Shown piece after piece: positions 1-10,494 of a stretch of DNA of 64,000 nt. The translations under genes were made by a program, and so were the position numbers. Within the stretch, counting starts at the first letter, position 1; every line of letters starts with the position of its first letter. The notes beneath the pieces were generated by a model. The model was not told the origin of the DNA and made no database searches. It saw nothing but the letters and a program-made list of their open reading frames with translations. Origin of the DNA: Bordetella petrii (GTDB taxonomy: Bacteria; Pseudomonadota; Gammaproteobacteria; Burkholderiales; Burkholderiaceae_B); NCBI RefSeq assembly GCF_017356245.1, contig NZ_JAFMZZ010000001.1, forward strand, positions 3,317,294 to 3,381,293, in the 5' to 3' direction.

Positions 1-28
1 CCACTGCACCTCAGGCCAAAACCACGAG

Positions 29-1444
29 TCAGGCCGTCTCCTGGAGTACGCGCTGCGCCTCTTCCCGGACGCGCTCGGGCGCCGTCCCACCGATGTGCTT
101 GCGGGCCGCCACCGAGCCTTCCAGTGTCAGCACCGAATGCACATCGTCGCCGATGCCCGGGTGGTAGGCCTTCAGGTCGGCCAGAGGCAGGTCGGCAAGA
201 TCGCAGCCGCGCTGTTCGCAGTCGCGCACGGCGTGGGCCACCACCTCGTGGGCGTCGCGGAACGGCACGCCCTGCTTGACCAGGTAGTCGGCCAGGTCGG
301 TGGCGGTGGCAAAGCCCTGCAGCGCCGCGGCGCGCATGTTGTCGGCCTTGACCTTGATGCCGCCGGCCATGTCGGCGAAGATGGTCAGCGTGTCGCGCAG
401 GGTGTCCACCGTGTCGAACAGGCCTTCCTTGTCTTCCTGGTTGTCTTTGTTGTAGGCCAGCGGCTGGCCTTTCATCAGGGTCAGCAGGGCCATCAGGTGG
501 CCGTTGACGCGGCCGGTCTTGCCGCGCGCCAGCTCGGGCACGTCGGGGTTCTTTTTCTGGGGCATGATCGAGCTGCCGGTGCAGAAGCGGTCGGCCAGGT
601 CGATGAAGCCCACGCGCGGGCTGATCCACAGCACCAGCTCTTCGGACAGGCGCGAAACGTGCGTCATGACCAGGGCGGCGGCGGCGCAGAATTCAATGGC
701 GAAGTCGCGGTCGGACACGGCGTCCAGCGAATTGCGGCACACGCCGTCGAAACCCAGGGTCTTGGCCACGCGTTCGCGGTCGATGGGGAAGCTGGTGCCG
801 GCCAGCGCGGCCGCGCCCAGGGGCAGGCGGTTGACGCGCCGGCGGCAGTCGGCCAGGCGCTCGGCGTCGCGGCCGAACATCTCGGCGTAGGCCAGCAGAT
901 GGTGGCCGAACGTGACGGGCTGGGCCACCTGCAGGTGAGTGAAGCCCGGCATGATGGTGGCGGCGTTTTCCAGCGCCACGGTGGCCAGGGCATGGCGCAA
1001 CTGGCGCAGCAGGCCGGTCAGTGTGTCGATTTCGGCGCGCAGCCACAGGCGGATGTCAGTCGCCACCTGGTCGTTGCGCGAGCGCCCGGTGTGCAGGCGC
1101 TTGCCGGCGTCGCCCACCAGCTCGACCAGGCGTTTTTCGATGTTCAGGTGCACGTCTTCGAGGTCGAGCAGCCACTGGAAGGTGCCGGCGTCGATTTCCG
1201 CCAGGATCTGGGCCATGCCGCGCTGGATGTCGGCCAGGTCTTGCGCCGGGATGATGCCCTGCGCGGCCAGCATTTCAGCGTGCGCCAGCGAACCCTGGAT
1301 ATCGTGGCGCGCCAGGCGCTGGTCGAAATCCACAGACGCCGTGTAGCGCTTGACGAGTTCGGAAACCGGTTCGGAGAACCGGGCGGACCAGGCTTGCGCC
1401 TTGTTGGCGAACTGGTTTTGGTCGGAAGAGGGTGTTTTTGCCAT
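29..1444 (-). CDS. argH: Argininosuccinate lyase
   Basis: Cleaves argininosuccinate to arginine and fumarate, the last step of arginine synthesis, in the cytoplasm. The 471-residue product has the usual family length and the superfamily signature [12 protein letters not shown] near residue 290, preceded by the TGRSRNDQ substrate-binding segment. The start is the ATG at 1444, giving MAKTPSSDQ. The open frame runs much further upstream, but that part is antisense to the next genes. The gene is transcribed away from the channel gene on its right. A TATAAT hexamer on the minus strand at 1455-1460 would place transcription start only a few bases before the ATG, but no -35 box is visible. Confidence 0.97.
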   Translation of the reverse strand: MAKTPSSDQNQFANKAQAWSARFSEPVSELVKRYTASVDFDQRLARHDIQGSLAHAEMLAAQGIIPAQDLADIQRGMAQILAEIDAGTFQWLLDLEDVHLNIEKRLVELVGDAGKRLHTGRSRNDQVATDIRLWLRAEIDTLTGLLRQLRHALATVALENAATIMPGFTHLQVAQPVTFGHHLLAYAEMFGRDAERLADCRRRVNRLPLGAAALAGTSFPIDRERVAKTLGFDGVCRNSLDAVSDRDFAIEFCAAAALVMTHVSRLSEELVLWISPRVGFIDLADRFCTGSSIMPQKKNPDVPELARGKTGRVNGHLMALLTLMKGQPLAYNKDNQEDKEGLFDTVDTLRDTLTIFADMAGGIKVKADNMRAAALQGFATATDLADYLVKQGVPFRDAHEVVAHAVRDCEQRGCDLADLPLADLKAYHPGIGDDVHSVLTLEGSVAARKHIGGTAPERVREEAQRVLQETA

Positions 1445-1466
1445 GATGGGCGGAATTATAGGGCCA

Positions 1467-1489
1467 GGCCCGGCGCCGCGCGCCGGGCC
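1467..1489. other. GC hairpin between divergent argH and the channel gene
   Basis: A perfect 10-bp inverted repeat (GGCCCGGCGC / GCGCCGGGCC) with a 3-base spacer lies in the 100-bp divergent region. No T tract follows on either strand, so it is not a canonical terminator. It may shape the leader of one of the two transcripts. Its function is unknown. Confidence 0.4.
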
Positions 1490-1552
1490 GCCGGCCGCGG
1501 GCGACTTGTTGGATAATTCGTGCAGGCCATACAAAGGAGTCCGGCTTTGGCT

Positions 1553-2896
1553 ATGGAATGGGATCGGCTGGTGGTGCGCCTGGGGGAATACGTGCCCACC
1601 CAGGCCTGGGCGCAGACGCTGGTCGGCGTCGGCGCCCTGGTGCTGGTGGCGCTGGTGGCGCAATGGGTGGGCGCGCGCATCGTGCTGGCCTGCGCGCACC
1701 GGCTGCTGGTGCTGACCGACCGCGAAAACTGGGACAAGGCCCTGCGCCGCCGGCGGGCCTATCACAACTTCTGGTACGCCGTGCCGTTCGCGGTGGTGTC
1801 GGTGGGCATCGGCCTGGTGCCGCACGCCGAGCGCGCCGTCGAGGTAGTGGGGCGCCTGGCCCATGCCGGGGCCTGGATCTGCATTTTCATGGCGGTCAGC
1901 GGCGGGCTCAGCGCCTGGCAGGACACCTATTCGGCCACCACGCGCGCGCAAACCCGCTCCATCAAGGGCTACATCCAGATCGGCAAGCTGATGCTGATCG
2001 CCATCTGCACGGTGCTGGTGCTGTCCATCCTGCTCGACCGCTCGCCGCTGTGGATGATTTCCGGCCTGGGCGCGCTGTCGGCGGTATTGCTGCTGGTATT
2101 CAAAGACACGCTGCTGTCGCTGGTGGCAAGCACCCAGCTCACCTCGAACGACATGCTGCGCATCGGCGACTGGATCGAAATGCCGCAGTCCAATGCCGAC
2201 GGCTTCGTGCGCGACATCGCGCTGCACACTGTCAAGGTGCAGAACTGGGACAACACCGTCACCACGGTGCCCACCTACAAGCTGTTTTCCGAAAGCTACC
2301 GCAACTATCGCCACATGTTCGAATCCGGCGGCCGGCGCATCAAGCGCACCGTGCGCGTCGACGCCACCAGCGTGCGCTTCCTGGCCGACGACGAGGCCGA
2401 GCGCCTGATGCGTTTCCGGCTGCTGCACGACTACCTGGCGGCCAAGCGGTCCGATCTGCTGCAGGCCAACAGCGAGCTGGGCGCGGATCTGGCCCAATTG
2501 CCGGCCAACCGGCGCCGGCTCACGAACATCGGCACCTTCCGGGCCTATGCGCTGGCCTACCTGAAGCGGCACCCCGAAATCCGGCAGGACATGTCCATGA
2601 TGGTGCGCATGATGGAGCCGCAGTCCGACGGCATCCCCATCGAGGTCTATTGCTTTACCGCGCTGACCGCCTGGGTGGAATACGAGCGCATCCAGGGCGA
2701 CGTGTTCGACCATCTGCTGGCCATCCTGCCCGAACTGGGCCTGCGGCTGTACCAGCAGCCGTCCGGCGCCGATATCGGCGCCATGGGCCAGGGGCTGGGC
2801 GAGGCGCTGCGGCGCGACATGGCGCGCGAGCGGGCGCTGGACGGCGAGGGCGCCCGCCTGGGGGCCGGCGCCGGCGCGGGCGCCGGCGTGCGATAA
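1553..2896 (+). CDS. Mechanosensitive ion channel, MscS family (YbdG-like)
   Basis: Inner-membrane channel expected to open on membrane tension during hypo-osmotic shock. The product (447 residues) has about five predicted membrane helices in its first half (for example around residues 18-45, 70-90 and 150-195). An MscS pore/beta region follows, with [13 protein letters not shown] and the segments [13 protein letters not shown] and [14 protein letters not shown], which are characteristic of YbdG. The AAAGGAG box at 1533-1539 fits either the ATG at 1553 (13 bases) or an in-frame TTG at 1547 (7 bases). The longer GTG start at 1520 has no ribosome site. The C-terminal tail is Gly/Ala-rich. Confidence 0.9.
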   Translation: MEWDRLVVRLGEYVPTQAWAQTLVGVGALVLVALVAQWVGARIVLACAHRLLVLTDRENWDKALRRRRAYHNFWYAVPFAVVSVGIGLVPHAERAVEVVGRLAHAGAWICIFMAVSGGLSAWQDTYSATTRAQTRSIKGYIQIGKLMLIAICTVLVLSILLDRSPLWMISGLGALSAVLLLVFKDTLLSLVASTQLTSNDMLRIGDWIEMPQSNADGFVRDIALHTVKVQNWDNTVTTVPTYKLFSESYRNYRHMFESGGRRIKRTVRVDATSVRFLADDEAERLMRFRLLHDYLAAKRSDLLQANSELGADLAQLPANRRRLTNIGTFRAYALAYLKRHPEIRQDMSMMVRMMEPQSDGIPIEVYCFTALTAWVEYERIQGDVFDHLLAILPELGLRLYQQPSGADIGAMGQGLGEALRRDMARERALDGEGARLGAGAGAGAGVR

Positions 2897-2934
2897 TTTT
2901 CTCTCTGTATTCAACCGATCTGGAACCGTCGTCC

Positions 2935-4569
2935 ATGAGCGCTGCCCGGGTTGCAATTGCGCAAATCAACGCCTGTGTAGGCGATATCAAGGGCAACGCC
3001 GCCCGCGTCCTGAAGGCCGCCCGTTCCGCCCACGAGCAGGGCGCCGACGTGCTGGTCACGCCCGAGCTGGTGCTGACCGGCTATCCGCCCGAAGACTTGC
3101 TGCTGCGGCCGCACTTCGTCGAAAGCCAGGAAGCCGCGCTGGAGCAGCTGCGCCGCGACACCGCCGGCCTGGCCGGGCTGCACCTGCTGGTGGGGCATGT
3201 GCTGGCGCGCGGCGGCAAGCTGTACAACGCCGCCACGGTATTGTGCGACGGCCGGGTGGTGGGCGTGTACTGCAAGCGCGAGCTGCCCAATTATTCGGTG
3301 TTCGACGAACAGCGCTACTTCGCCGCGGCCGACCAGCCGCTGGTATTCGAGGTCAAGGGCGTGCGCTTCGGCGTGAACATCTGCGAAGACATGTGGTTCG
3401 AGCGCGCCCCGCGCGCCGCGGCGCAGGCCGGCGCGCAGGTGCTGTTGGTGCCCAATGCCTCGCCCTACAACACCGGCAAGCAGGACGAGCGCCTGCAAGT
3501 GGCGCGCCGCTGCGCGCAGGACACCGGCTGCGCCGTCATCTACGCCAACCTGGTGGGCGGCCAGGACGAACTGGTCTTCGATGGCGCCTCGTTCGCGCTC
3601 GACGCGCAAGGCCGGCCGGCGGCGCGTCTGCCCGACTATGCCGAAGGCGTCAACGTGGTCGAAGCCGACAGCTCGGGCGCCATCCGCCCGGTATCGCGCC
3701 ATGCCGACGTCGCGCCGTACTGCCTCGAAGAGCAGGTCTGGAACGCGCTGGTGCTGGCCGTGCGCGACTACCTGGGCAAGAACGGCTTTCCCGGCGCCAT
3801 CATCGGGCTGTCCGGCGGCATCGATTCGGCCGTGGTGCTGGCGGTGGCGGTAGACGCCCTGGGCGCCGGCAACGTGCGCACGGTAATGATGCCGTCGCGC
3901 TATACAGCCGACATCTCGCAGACCGACGCGGGCGACATGGCGCGGCGGCTGGGCGTGCGCCACGACGATATCGCCATCGGCCCGGCGGTCGACGCCTTCG
4001 AGGCCATGCTGGCGCCGCAGTTCGCCGGCCTGCCGGTCGACGCTACCGAAGAAAACATCCAGGCGCGGGTGCGCGGCACGCTGCTGATGGCGCTGTCCAA
4101 CAAAACCGGCCAGCTGGTGCTCACCACCGGCAACAAGTCCGAACTCACTACCGGCTACTGCACGCTGTACGGCGACATGGCCGGCGGCTTCGCGGTCATC
4201 AAAGACGTGCCCAAGACGCTGGTGTACCGCCTGGCCGAATGGCGCAACCGCGAACACGAAGTCATTCCGCGCCGCATCATCACGCGTCCGCCCTCGGCCG
4301 AGCTGCGCCCCGACCAGACCGACCAGGACAGCCTGCCGCCGTACGACATCCTCGACGGCATCATGGAACGCTACATGGAACGCAACCAGTCGGCCGCCGA
4401 CATCGTGGCCGCGGGTTTTCCCCAGGCCGCGGTCGAGCAGGTAGTGCGCCTGATCCGCATCAACGAATACAAGCGCCGCCAGGCGCCGCCGGGGCCGCGC
4501 ATCACGCCGCGCGCCTTTGGCCGGGATTGGCGCTATCCTGTCACCAACGGGTTCCGGGAAACCGTCTGA
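2935..4569 (+). CDS. nadE: Glutamine-dependent NAD+ synthetase
   Basis: Makes NAD+ from deamido-NAD+, ATP and ammonia, with ammonia supplied by its own glutaminase domain. The N-terminal nitrilase-type amidase domain (residues 1-260) shows the Glu-Lys-Cys triad in [21 protein letters not shown] and NICEDMWF (Cys150). The C-terminal synthetase domain has the ATP-pyrophosphatase P-loop SGGIDS at 293-298. The length of 544 residues matches the two-domain enzyme. The ATG at 2935 sits 38 bases after the channel gene. A gene for a PII signal protein follows 42 bases downstream, a pairing that suggests nitrogen control of NAD synthesis. Confidence 0.97.
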   Translation: MSAARVAIAQINACVGDIKGNAARVLKAARSAHEQGADVLVTPELVLTGYPPEDLLLRPHFVESQEAALEQLRRDTAGLAGLHLLVGHVLARGGKLYNAATVLCDGRVVGVYCKRELPNYSVFDEQRYFAAADQPLVFEVKGVRFGVNICEDMWFERAPRAAAQAGAQVLLVPNASPYNTGKQDERLQVARRCAQDTGCAVIYANLVGGQDELVFDGASFALDAQGRPAARLPDYAEGVNVVEADSSGAIRPVSRHADVAPYCLEEQVWNALVLAVRDYLGKNGFPGAIIGLSGGIDSAVVLAVAVDALGAGNVRTVMMPSRYTADISQTDAGDMARRLGVRHDDIAIGPAVDAFEAMLAPQFAGLPVDATEENIQARVRGTLLMALSNKTGQLVLTTGNKSELTTGYCTLYGDMAGGFAVIKDVPKTLVYRLAEWRNREHEVIPRRIITRPPSAELRPDQTDQDSLPPYDILDGIMERYMERNQSAADIVAAGFPQAAVEQVVRLIRINEYKRRQAPPGPRITPRAFGRDWRYPVTNGFRETV

Positions 4570-4950
<381 letters not shown>

Positions 4951-4960
4951 TTTCTTGATC

Positions 4961-4989
4961 GGTGTCAGGCGCCTGCGGAGCCTGCACCT
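4961..4989. repeat. Half copy of the double-hairpin intergenic element
   Basis: A 29-bp imperfect inverted repeat (GGTGTCAGGC ... GCCTGCACC) lies 10 bp after the glnB stop. It matches one hairpin of the complete elements at 10495, 18946 and 53270. Like them it lies between convergent genes (glnB and gspF). Confidence 0.7.
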
Positions 4990-5018
4990 GCGTGGCAGAA
5001 AATGGGTGCGGCCAAAGT

Positions 5019-5101
5019 GGGGACGCCGCGGAGCCGGCTTCGCCGGTCCGCCAGCGTCGCCCCCCTTGAAGGGGGGAAGCGCGCAGCGCTTCGGGGGGTG
5101 G
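5019..5101. repeat. Hairpin-rich dispersed repeat, family B, copy 1
   Basis: An approximately 83-bp sequence with three small hairpins in series: CCGGC-TTC-GCCGG, CCCCCTT-GA-AGGGGGG and AGCGC-GCA-GCGCT. A second, roughly 80% identical copy lies at 55724-55800. Both copies end immediately next to the stop codon of a minus-strand gene (here gspF), so it may act in transcription termination or RNA 3-prime end stability. Confidence 0.8.
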
Positions 5102-5102
5102 G

Positions 5103-6308
5103 CTATCTAACCAGCTGGTTCATCTCCAGAATCGGCATCATCACCGCCAGCACGATCAGCAGCACGAAGCCGCCCATCAGCAGGATGAGCAGCGGCTCCA
5201 GCAGCGCGGTCATGGCCATGGCGCGCCGTTCGAGATCGCGCGACAGGTTCTGCGCGCCGCGCTCCAGCAGTTCGGGCAGTCGGCCGGTCTTCTCGCCGCT
5301 GGCGATCAGGTGAATCAATAACGACGGGAACACCTTCTGCGCCGCCAGCGCCGAAGCCAGCGGCGCGCCTTCGCGCACGCGTTCGGCGGCCTCGTCCACC
5401 GCGCGGCGCAGCCGGTCGTTGCCCAGCGTGCGGCGCGCCGCGTTCAAGGCGCCCAGCAGGCTGACGCCGCTGCCGCTCAGGATCGCCAGGGTAGAGGCAA
5501 AGCGCGCGGCGTCCACGCCCAGAACGAAACGCCCGATCAGCGGCAGGCGCAGCAGGCGGGCATGCCAGGCCTCGCGCCGCGCCGGCGCGCGCAGCGCGGC
5601 GCGCCACAGCGCGAACGCCGCCGCGGCGCCGAAGGCCGTGGCCCAGCCCCATTGGCGCACGAAGTCGCTCAGCGCCAGCATGACGCGAGTCAGCAGCGGC
5701 AGCTGTTGATGCGCGTGGTCGAACGCGGTGATGACCTGCGGCACCACATAGCCCAGCAGGAACGCCACGATCACCACCGATACGCACGCCACCACCGCGG
5801 GATAGATGAATGCCGTCATGACCTTGCTGCGCAGCGCATTGCGTTCTTCGATGTAGCCCGCCAGTTTTTCCATGACTTGCGCCAGGTCGCCCGATTCTTC
5901 GCCGGCCGCGACCAGCGCGCGGTAGATCTCGGGAAAATCGCGCGGCCGCGTGGCCAGCGCGTCGGCCAGGCGATAGCCGGCCCGCACCTCGTCGCGCACG
6001 CCAGCCAGCGCGCCGGCCACGTGGCGGCTTTCGGCCTGCTCCAGCGTGGCGTTCAACGCGGCGTCCAGCGGCAGGCGCGCGGCCAGCAGGCTGGCCAGCT
6101 GGCGCGTCAGCCATGCCAGCTCGGTGTCCGACAGGCGGCGCTGCGGCAGCCCCGAGCCCCCCTGGCGCGATGCCGCCGGCATGGTCGACAGCGGCAGCAG
6201 CCCGCGCGCGCGCAGCTGGTTGCGCGCGCTGCGCTCGGTCTCGGCATCGAGCGTGCCATGGACGATTTTTCCCACCAGGTCGGTGGCTTCATAGCGGAAC
6301 GACGGCAT
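5103..6308 (-). CDS. gspF: Type II secretion system inner-membrane platform protein GspF
   Basis: Polytopic platform protein that links the GspE ATPase to the pseudopilus. The 401 residues contain two T2SSF domains (about residues 65-195 and 268-390), each with the family pattern of a helical cytoplasmic bundle. Membrane helices lie near 172-195, 215-240 and 372-396. The N-terminus MPSFRYEATD is typical of GspF. The gene is divergent from gspD and separated from it by 124 bp, so this system is split into three transcription units. The ATG at 6308 is the first in frame. Confidence 0.96.
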   Translation of the reverse strand: MPSFRYEATDLVGKIVHGTLDAETERSARNQLRARGLLPLSTMPAASRQGGSGLPQRRLSDTELAWLTRQLASLLAARLPLDAALNATLEQAESRHVAGALAGVRDEVRAGYRLADALATRPRDFPEIYRALVAAGEESGDLAQVMEKLAGYIEERNALRSKVMTAFIYPAVVACVSVVIVAFLLGYVVPQVITAFDHAHQQLPLLTRVMLALSDFVRQWGWATAFGAAAAFALWRAALRAPARREAWHARLLRLPLIGRFVLGVDAARFASTLAILSGSGVSLLGALNAARRTLGNDRLRRAVDEAAERVREGAPLASALAAQKVFPSLLIHLIASGEKTGRLPELLERGAQNLSRDLERRAMAMTALLEPLLILLMGGFVLLIVLAVMMPILEMNQLVR

Positions 6309-6432
6309 GCGAAAAAACTCGTGATTTCAGGGGTTTTCAGGCCGTCACATTGAGCGCGAATTATGACCGTAGTGTTGCAGGGGTACCCCGTATACTCGGC
6401 CGCAATTTCACTGCTTTTGCTGTCGAGAACTC
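6309..6432. promoter_or_regulatory. Divergent gspF / gspD promoter region
   Basis: The 124-bp gap must carry the start signals for gspF (-) and gspDE (+). A TATACT hexamer at 6391-6396 is a good -10 candidate for gspD. Immediately upstream lies a perfect 10-bp palindrome GGGGTACCCC (6380-6389), which could be an operator because it would occupy the -35/-10 spacer. No convincing -35 hexamer is visible at 16-18 bp. Confidence 0.4.
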
Positions 6433-9042
6433 ATGCGCCGCCTTAGAAAAAACACCCTGGCCGTCCTGCTTGCCGCCGCGTGCGCGGCAGTGTCGCCGTT
6501 GCCCGTGCTGGCGCAGGCACAGCCTTCCGAGCAGCGCGTCAGCCTGAACTTCGTCGACACCGATATCCCGGCCGTGCTGCGCGCGCTGTCGCTGTTCACG
6601 CAGCGCAACTACCTGGTGGATCCGCGCGTCAAGGGCAAGCTGACGCTGGTGTCGGAACGACCGGTCGACCGCGACACGGCCTTGACGATGCTGGCCGGCG
6701 CGCTGCGCATGCAGGGCTTTGCCATTGTCGAAGTCGACGGCGTGACGCGCGTGGTGCCCGAAGCGGATGCCAAGCTGCAGGGCAGCGCGGTGGTGGCCGA
6801 CACGCCGCGCCGCACCGGCGCGCCGGCCCCGGTGCCGATGGCGGATTTCGCGCGCGATGCGCGCGGCAGCGAAGTGGTGACGCGGGTGTTTTCGCTGAAG
6901 TACGAGAACGCCGCCAACCTGCTGCCGGTGCTGCGGCCGCTGGTGCCCCCAAATAATCCCATCAATGCCTATCCCGGCAACAACACGCTGGTGGTCACCG
7001 ACTATGCCGACAACCTGGAACGCATCGCCCGCGTGATCGCCAAGGTGGATGTGCCCACCGCCATCGATACCGACGTCGTGCCCGTGAAATACGGCGTGGC
7101 CAGTGACCTGGCCTCGCTGGCCACGCAGCTGCTCGACGCACAGAACGGCGACGCCAGCCAGCGCATTGCCATGGTGGCCGACCCGCGCACCAACAGCGTG
7201 CTGGTGCGCGCCGGCAGCCCGGCCCGCACCCGCCTGGCGCGCGACCTGATCCAGAAGCTGGATTCCGAGCAGGCGCGGCCCGGCAACCTGCACGTGGTGT
7301 ACTTGCGCAACGCACAGGCATCGCGCATGGCCGAGGTGCTGGGCGGCCTGCTGGCCAGCCAGGCCCTGAACGGCGCGGGCCGCGATGCCGGCGGCGCGGC
7401 CGGCGGCGGCGCCGGCACGGGCGCGGCAGGCACGGGCCGGGCCGGCGGCCGCACGTCGGCTTCGCGTGCGTCGAGCACTCAGGTGGGCATGTCCAGCGGC
7501 AGTTCGGGCGGGCTGGGCGGCAGCGGCTCGTTCAACCAGCAGCCTATCGAGCGCGACGACGGCGGCGCGGGCGAGGCGGTGTCGTATTCGGGCGGCGGCG
7601 CCACCGTGCAGGCCGACCCGTCCACCAACACGCTGATCATCTCGGCGCCCGAGCCGCTGTACCGCAGCCTGCGCGAGGTGATCGACCAGCTCGACCAGCG
7701 CCGCGCGCAAGTTCTGGTGGAAAGCCTGATCGTCGAGGTCAGCCAGGAAAAGGCGGCCGAGTTCGGCATCCAGTGGATGACGGGCGCCGGCAGCCTGGAC
7801 GGCAGCGGCTTTGTCGGCGGCACCAACCTGGGCGGCAGCGGCATCGGCAGCGCCGGCACGGGGGCCACTACGCTGGACGCGCTGGGGCGCGGCCTGACGC
7901 TGGGGCTGGTCAAGGGCACGGTCGACGTGCTGGGCAACCAGGTGCTCAATTTGAATGTGCTGGCGCGGGCCCTGCAGAACAGCGGCGAAGCCAACATCCT
8001 GTCCACGCCCAACCTGCTGACGCTCGACAACGAGCCCGCCAGCATCCTGGTGGGCAAGACCGTGCCCTTCGTCACTGGCCAGTATGTCACGTCCGGCAGC
8101 GCCGGCAGCACCAACCCGTTCCAGACGATCGAGCGCGAAGATATCGGCCTGAAGCTGAATATCCGCCCGCAGATTTCGGAAGGCGGCGCGGTCAAGCTGG
8201 ACATCTACCAGGAAGTCAGCAGCATCGACGAAGCCAGCTCCAGCGAGACCACCGGCCTGGTGACCAACAAGCGCGCCATCGACACCAGCGTGCTGGTCGA
8301 CGACGGCCAGATCATCGTGCTGGGCGGCTTGCTGGAAGACCGGGTGACGTCCACCACCAACGCCGTGCCCGGCCTGAGTTCGATTCCGCTGCTGGGCGCC
8401 TTGTTCCGCTACGACACGCGCCAGCGCACCAAGAGCAACCTGATGGTGTTCCTGCGGCCGTTCGTGGTGCGCGACGCGCGCGACAGCGCCAATGTGACCC
8501 TGAACCGCTACGACTACATGCGCCGCGCGCAAAGCCAGGCGCAGCCGGGCAAGCACTGGCTGCTGCCGGACGTGCAGGCGCCGCTGCTGCCGCCGGCGCG
8601 CGTGCAGGCCGTGGGCAGCGCCGACTATGACATGCGTCCCGGGGCGGCGGCCGCCACGATGCGGCGCAAGCCGCCGACCACGACACAGACTTTCCAGGTG
8701 CGCCAGCTGCCGGCGCCGCCGGGCGGGTCGGACCCGGGCAGCCCGATACGCGCCAACCTGCCGCTGGGCGTCAGCATCGCCACCGATCCGTCGGCCCTGT
8801 ATGCCGAGACGCGCCAGGACACCACCATTCTGCAGGTGGCCATGGTGGCCGACCAGGCCGAGGCCGACCGCATCGCGAAGCGGGTCCGCATCAGCGGCCT
8901 GAGCGCCTATGTGCAGGTCGGCCCGGGCGGGCAGGGCTATGTGGTGCGCTCGGACGTGGCGCGCGACGCCACCACCGTTGACACGGCGGTGGCCCTGCTC
9001 AAAGAGCTGGGCTATCGCGCCGAGCTGGTGACGCACCTGTGA
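6433..9042 (+). CDS. gspD: Type II secretion system secretin GspD with C-terminal SPOR-like extension
   Basis: Forms the outer-membrane secretin channel. A signal peptide (residues 1-27, ending VLAQA) is followed by N0 (about 35-105), N1 and N2 (148-280), and an N3 interrupted by a Gly/Ser-rich linker (about 313-390). The secretin domain (about 495-690) has VPGLSSIPLLGALFR. After the secretin come about 90 Pro-rich residues and a final block (about 797-869) whose predicted order beta-alpha-beta-beta-alpha-beta and motifs ILQVAMV and YVQVGPGGQGYVV resemble a SPOR peptidoglycan-binding domain. This makes it long for the family at 869 residues. The stop overlaps the gspE start by 4 bases. Confidence 0.95.
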   Translation: MRRLRKNTLAVLLAAACAAVSPLPVLAQAQPSEQRVSLNFVDTDIPAVLRALSLFTQRNYLVDPRVKGKLTLVSERPVDRDTALTMLAGALRMQGFAIVEVDGVTRVVPEADAKLQGSAVVADTPRRTGAPAPVPMADFARDARGSEVVTRVFSLKYENAANLLPVLRPLVPPNNPINAYPGNNTLVVTDYADNLERIARVIAKVDVPTAIDTDVVPVKYGVASDLASLATQLLDAQNGDASQRIAMVADPRTNSVLVRAGSPARTRLARDLIQKLDSEQARPGNLHVVYLRNAQASRMAEVLGGLLASQALNGAGRDAGGAAGGGAGTGAAGTGRAGGRTSASRASSTQVGMSSGSSGGLGGSGSFNQQPIERDDGGAGEAVSYSGGGATVQADPSTNTLIISAPEPLYRSLREVIDQLDQRRAQVLVESLIVEVSQEKAAEFGIQWMTGAGSLDGSGFVGGTNLGGSGIGSAGTGATTLDALGRGLTLGLVKGTVDVLGNQVLNLNVLARALQNSGEANILSTPNLLTLDNEPASILVGKTVPFVTGQYVTSGSAGSTNPFQTIEREDIGLKLNIRPQISEGGAVKLDIYQEVSSIDEASSSETTGLVTNKRAIDTSVLVDDGQIIVLGGLLEDRVTSTTNAVPGLSSIPLLGALFRYDTRQRTKSNLMVFLRPFVVRDARDSANVTLNRYDYMRRAQSQAQPGKHWLLPDVQAPLLPPARVQAVGSADYDMRPGAAAATMRRKPPTTTQTFQVRQLPAPPGGSDPGSPIRANLPLGVSIATDPSALYAETRQDTTILQVAMVADQAEADRIAKRVRISGLSAYVQVGPGGQGYVVRSDVARDATTVDTAVALLKELGYRAELVTHL

Positions 9043-10469
9043 ACGCCTACCCCTTGCCCTACAGCTGGGCGCGCGCGCAGCGCGCGGTGCTGCTGCTGCG
9101 GCCGGGCGCGTCGCAGCTGACCACCAGCGCGCGCACGCCGGCCTGGGCGGTGCGGGAGATCCTGCGCTGCCACGGCGACGTGCCGGTGGCCGAGGTGTCG
9201 GACGATGCGCTGGAGACCCTGCTCAACGCCGCCTATAGCGACACGGCCGATGCGGCCTCGGTGATGGGCGTGGCCGAAAACGAAATCGACCTGGACCGGC
9301 TGCTGCAGGATATTCCCGAAGTGGCCGACCTGCTCGAAACGCAGGACGACGCGCCGGTGATCCGCATGATCAACGCGCTGTTCACGCAGGCGGCGCGCGA
9401 CGGCGCCAGCGACATGCACATCGAGCCCTACGAAAGCCATTCGGTGGTGCGCTATCGCGTCGACGGCGTGCTGCGCGACGTGGTCAGCCCGCGCAAGGCG
9501 CTGCATTCGGCGCTGATATCGCGCATCAAGATCATGGCCAACCTCGACATTGCCGAGAAGCGCCTGCCGCAGGACGGCCGCATCGCGCTGCGGGTGGGCG
9601 GGCGGCCCATCGACGTGCGGGTGTCCACGCTGCCCACAGGCCATGGCGAGCGCGCGGTCCTGCGCCTGCTCGACAAGGAAGCCGGGCGGCTGCAGCTCGA
9701 GAAGCTGGGTATGAGCCCGCAGGTGCTGGCGCAGCTGGACGGGCTGATCCGCCAGCCGCACGGCATCGTGCTGGTCACCGGCCCGACCGGCAGCGGCAAG
9801 ACCACTACCCTGTATGCGGCGCTGGCGCGGCTGGATGCGTCCACCACCAATATCCTGACGGTGGAAGACCCCATCGAATACGACTTGCCGGGCATCAGCC
9901 AGACCCAGGTCAACGCCAAGATCGACATGACCTTCGCGCTGGCGCTGCGGGCCATTCTGCGGCAAGACCCGGATGTGATCATGATCGGCGAGATCCGCGA
10001 CCTGGAAACCGCGCAGATCGCCGTGCAGGCCTCACTGACCGGCCACCTGGTGCTGGCCACGCTGCACACCAACGACGCCACCTCGGCGGTGACGCGTCTG
10101 GTCGACATGGGGGTCGAACCTTTCCTGCTGGCTTCGTCGCTGCTGGGGGTGCTGGCGCAGCGGCTGGTGCGCCGCCTGTGCCAGCAGTGCCGCCGGCCGG
10201 ATACCCTGCCCGACGGGCGGCTGGTATATCGGCCGGTGGGGTGCGAAGCGTGCAACCACACGGGCTACAGCGGACGCTCGGGGATCCACGAGCTGTTCGC
10301 GGTGGACGACGACGTGCGCCACCTGATCCATGAAGGACGCGACGAACAGGCGCTGCGGGCCCAGGCGCTGCGGGGCGGCATGCGTACCCTGCGCGACGAC
10401 GGCCAGCGCTGGGTCGAAGCCGGCGTGACCGCGCCGGAAGAAATCCTGCGCGTGACCCGCGAAGCGTGA
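9039..10469 (+). CDS. gspE: Type II secretion ATPase GspE
   Basis: Cytoplasmic hexameric ATPase that drives pseudopilus assembly. The 476 residues carry the Walker A motif GPTGSGKT at 248-255, an Asp box (TVEDPIEYDL), Walker B with IMIGEIRD and a His box (LVLATLHTND). The zinc-binding CxxC pairs (Cys381/384 and Cys402/405) typical of GspE are present. The N-terminal part is somewhat short, consistent with a single N1E-like domain. It starts at GTG inside the gspD stop (GTGA overlap), which implies translational coupling. It ends at a convergent junction with gspN. Confidence 0.97.
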   Translation: MNAYPLPYSWARAQRAVLLLRPGASQLTTSARTPAWAVREILRCHGDVPVAEVSDDALETLLNAAYSDTADAASVMGVAENEIDLDRLLQDIPEVADLLETQDDAPVIRMINALFTQAARDGASDMHIEPYESHSVVRYRVDGVLRDVVSPRKALHSALISRIKIMANLDIAEKRLPQDGRIALRVGGRPIDVRVSTLPTGHGERAVLRLLDKEAGRLQLEKLGMSPQVLAQLDGLIRQPHGIVLVTGPTGSGKTTTLYAALARLDASTTNILTVEDPIEYDLPGISQTQVNAKIDMTFALALRAILRQDPDVIMIGEIRDLETAQIAVQASLTGHLVLATLHTNDATSAVTRLVDMGVEPFLLASSLLGVLAQRLVRRLCQQCRRPDTLPDGRLVYRPVGCEACNHTGYSGRSGIHELFAVDDDVRHLIHEGRDEQALRAQALRGGMRTLRDDGQRWVEAGVTAPEEILRVTREA

Positions 10470-10494
10470 CCCTGGCGGTATAGGGGTGTGACAC

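Noticed and set aside
1558..2934. Long 5-prime extension of the nadE frame through the channel gene
   Set aside because: NadE homology begins at the ATG at 2935; the upstream part is Arg/Gly-rich out-of-phase reading of the channel gene.
1445..2956. Long 5-prime extension of the argH frame
   Set aside because: The conserved start is MAKTPSSD at 1444; the extension is antisense to the channel gene.
6380..6389. GGGGTACCCC before gspD as a firm operator
   Set aside because: A single 10-bp palindrome in GC-rich DNA without a second copy or an adjacent regulator is weak evidence; kept only as a note in the promoter region.
6361..9036. An 891-codon open frame opposite gspD
   Set aside because: Pure shadow of gspD with low-complexity composition.
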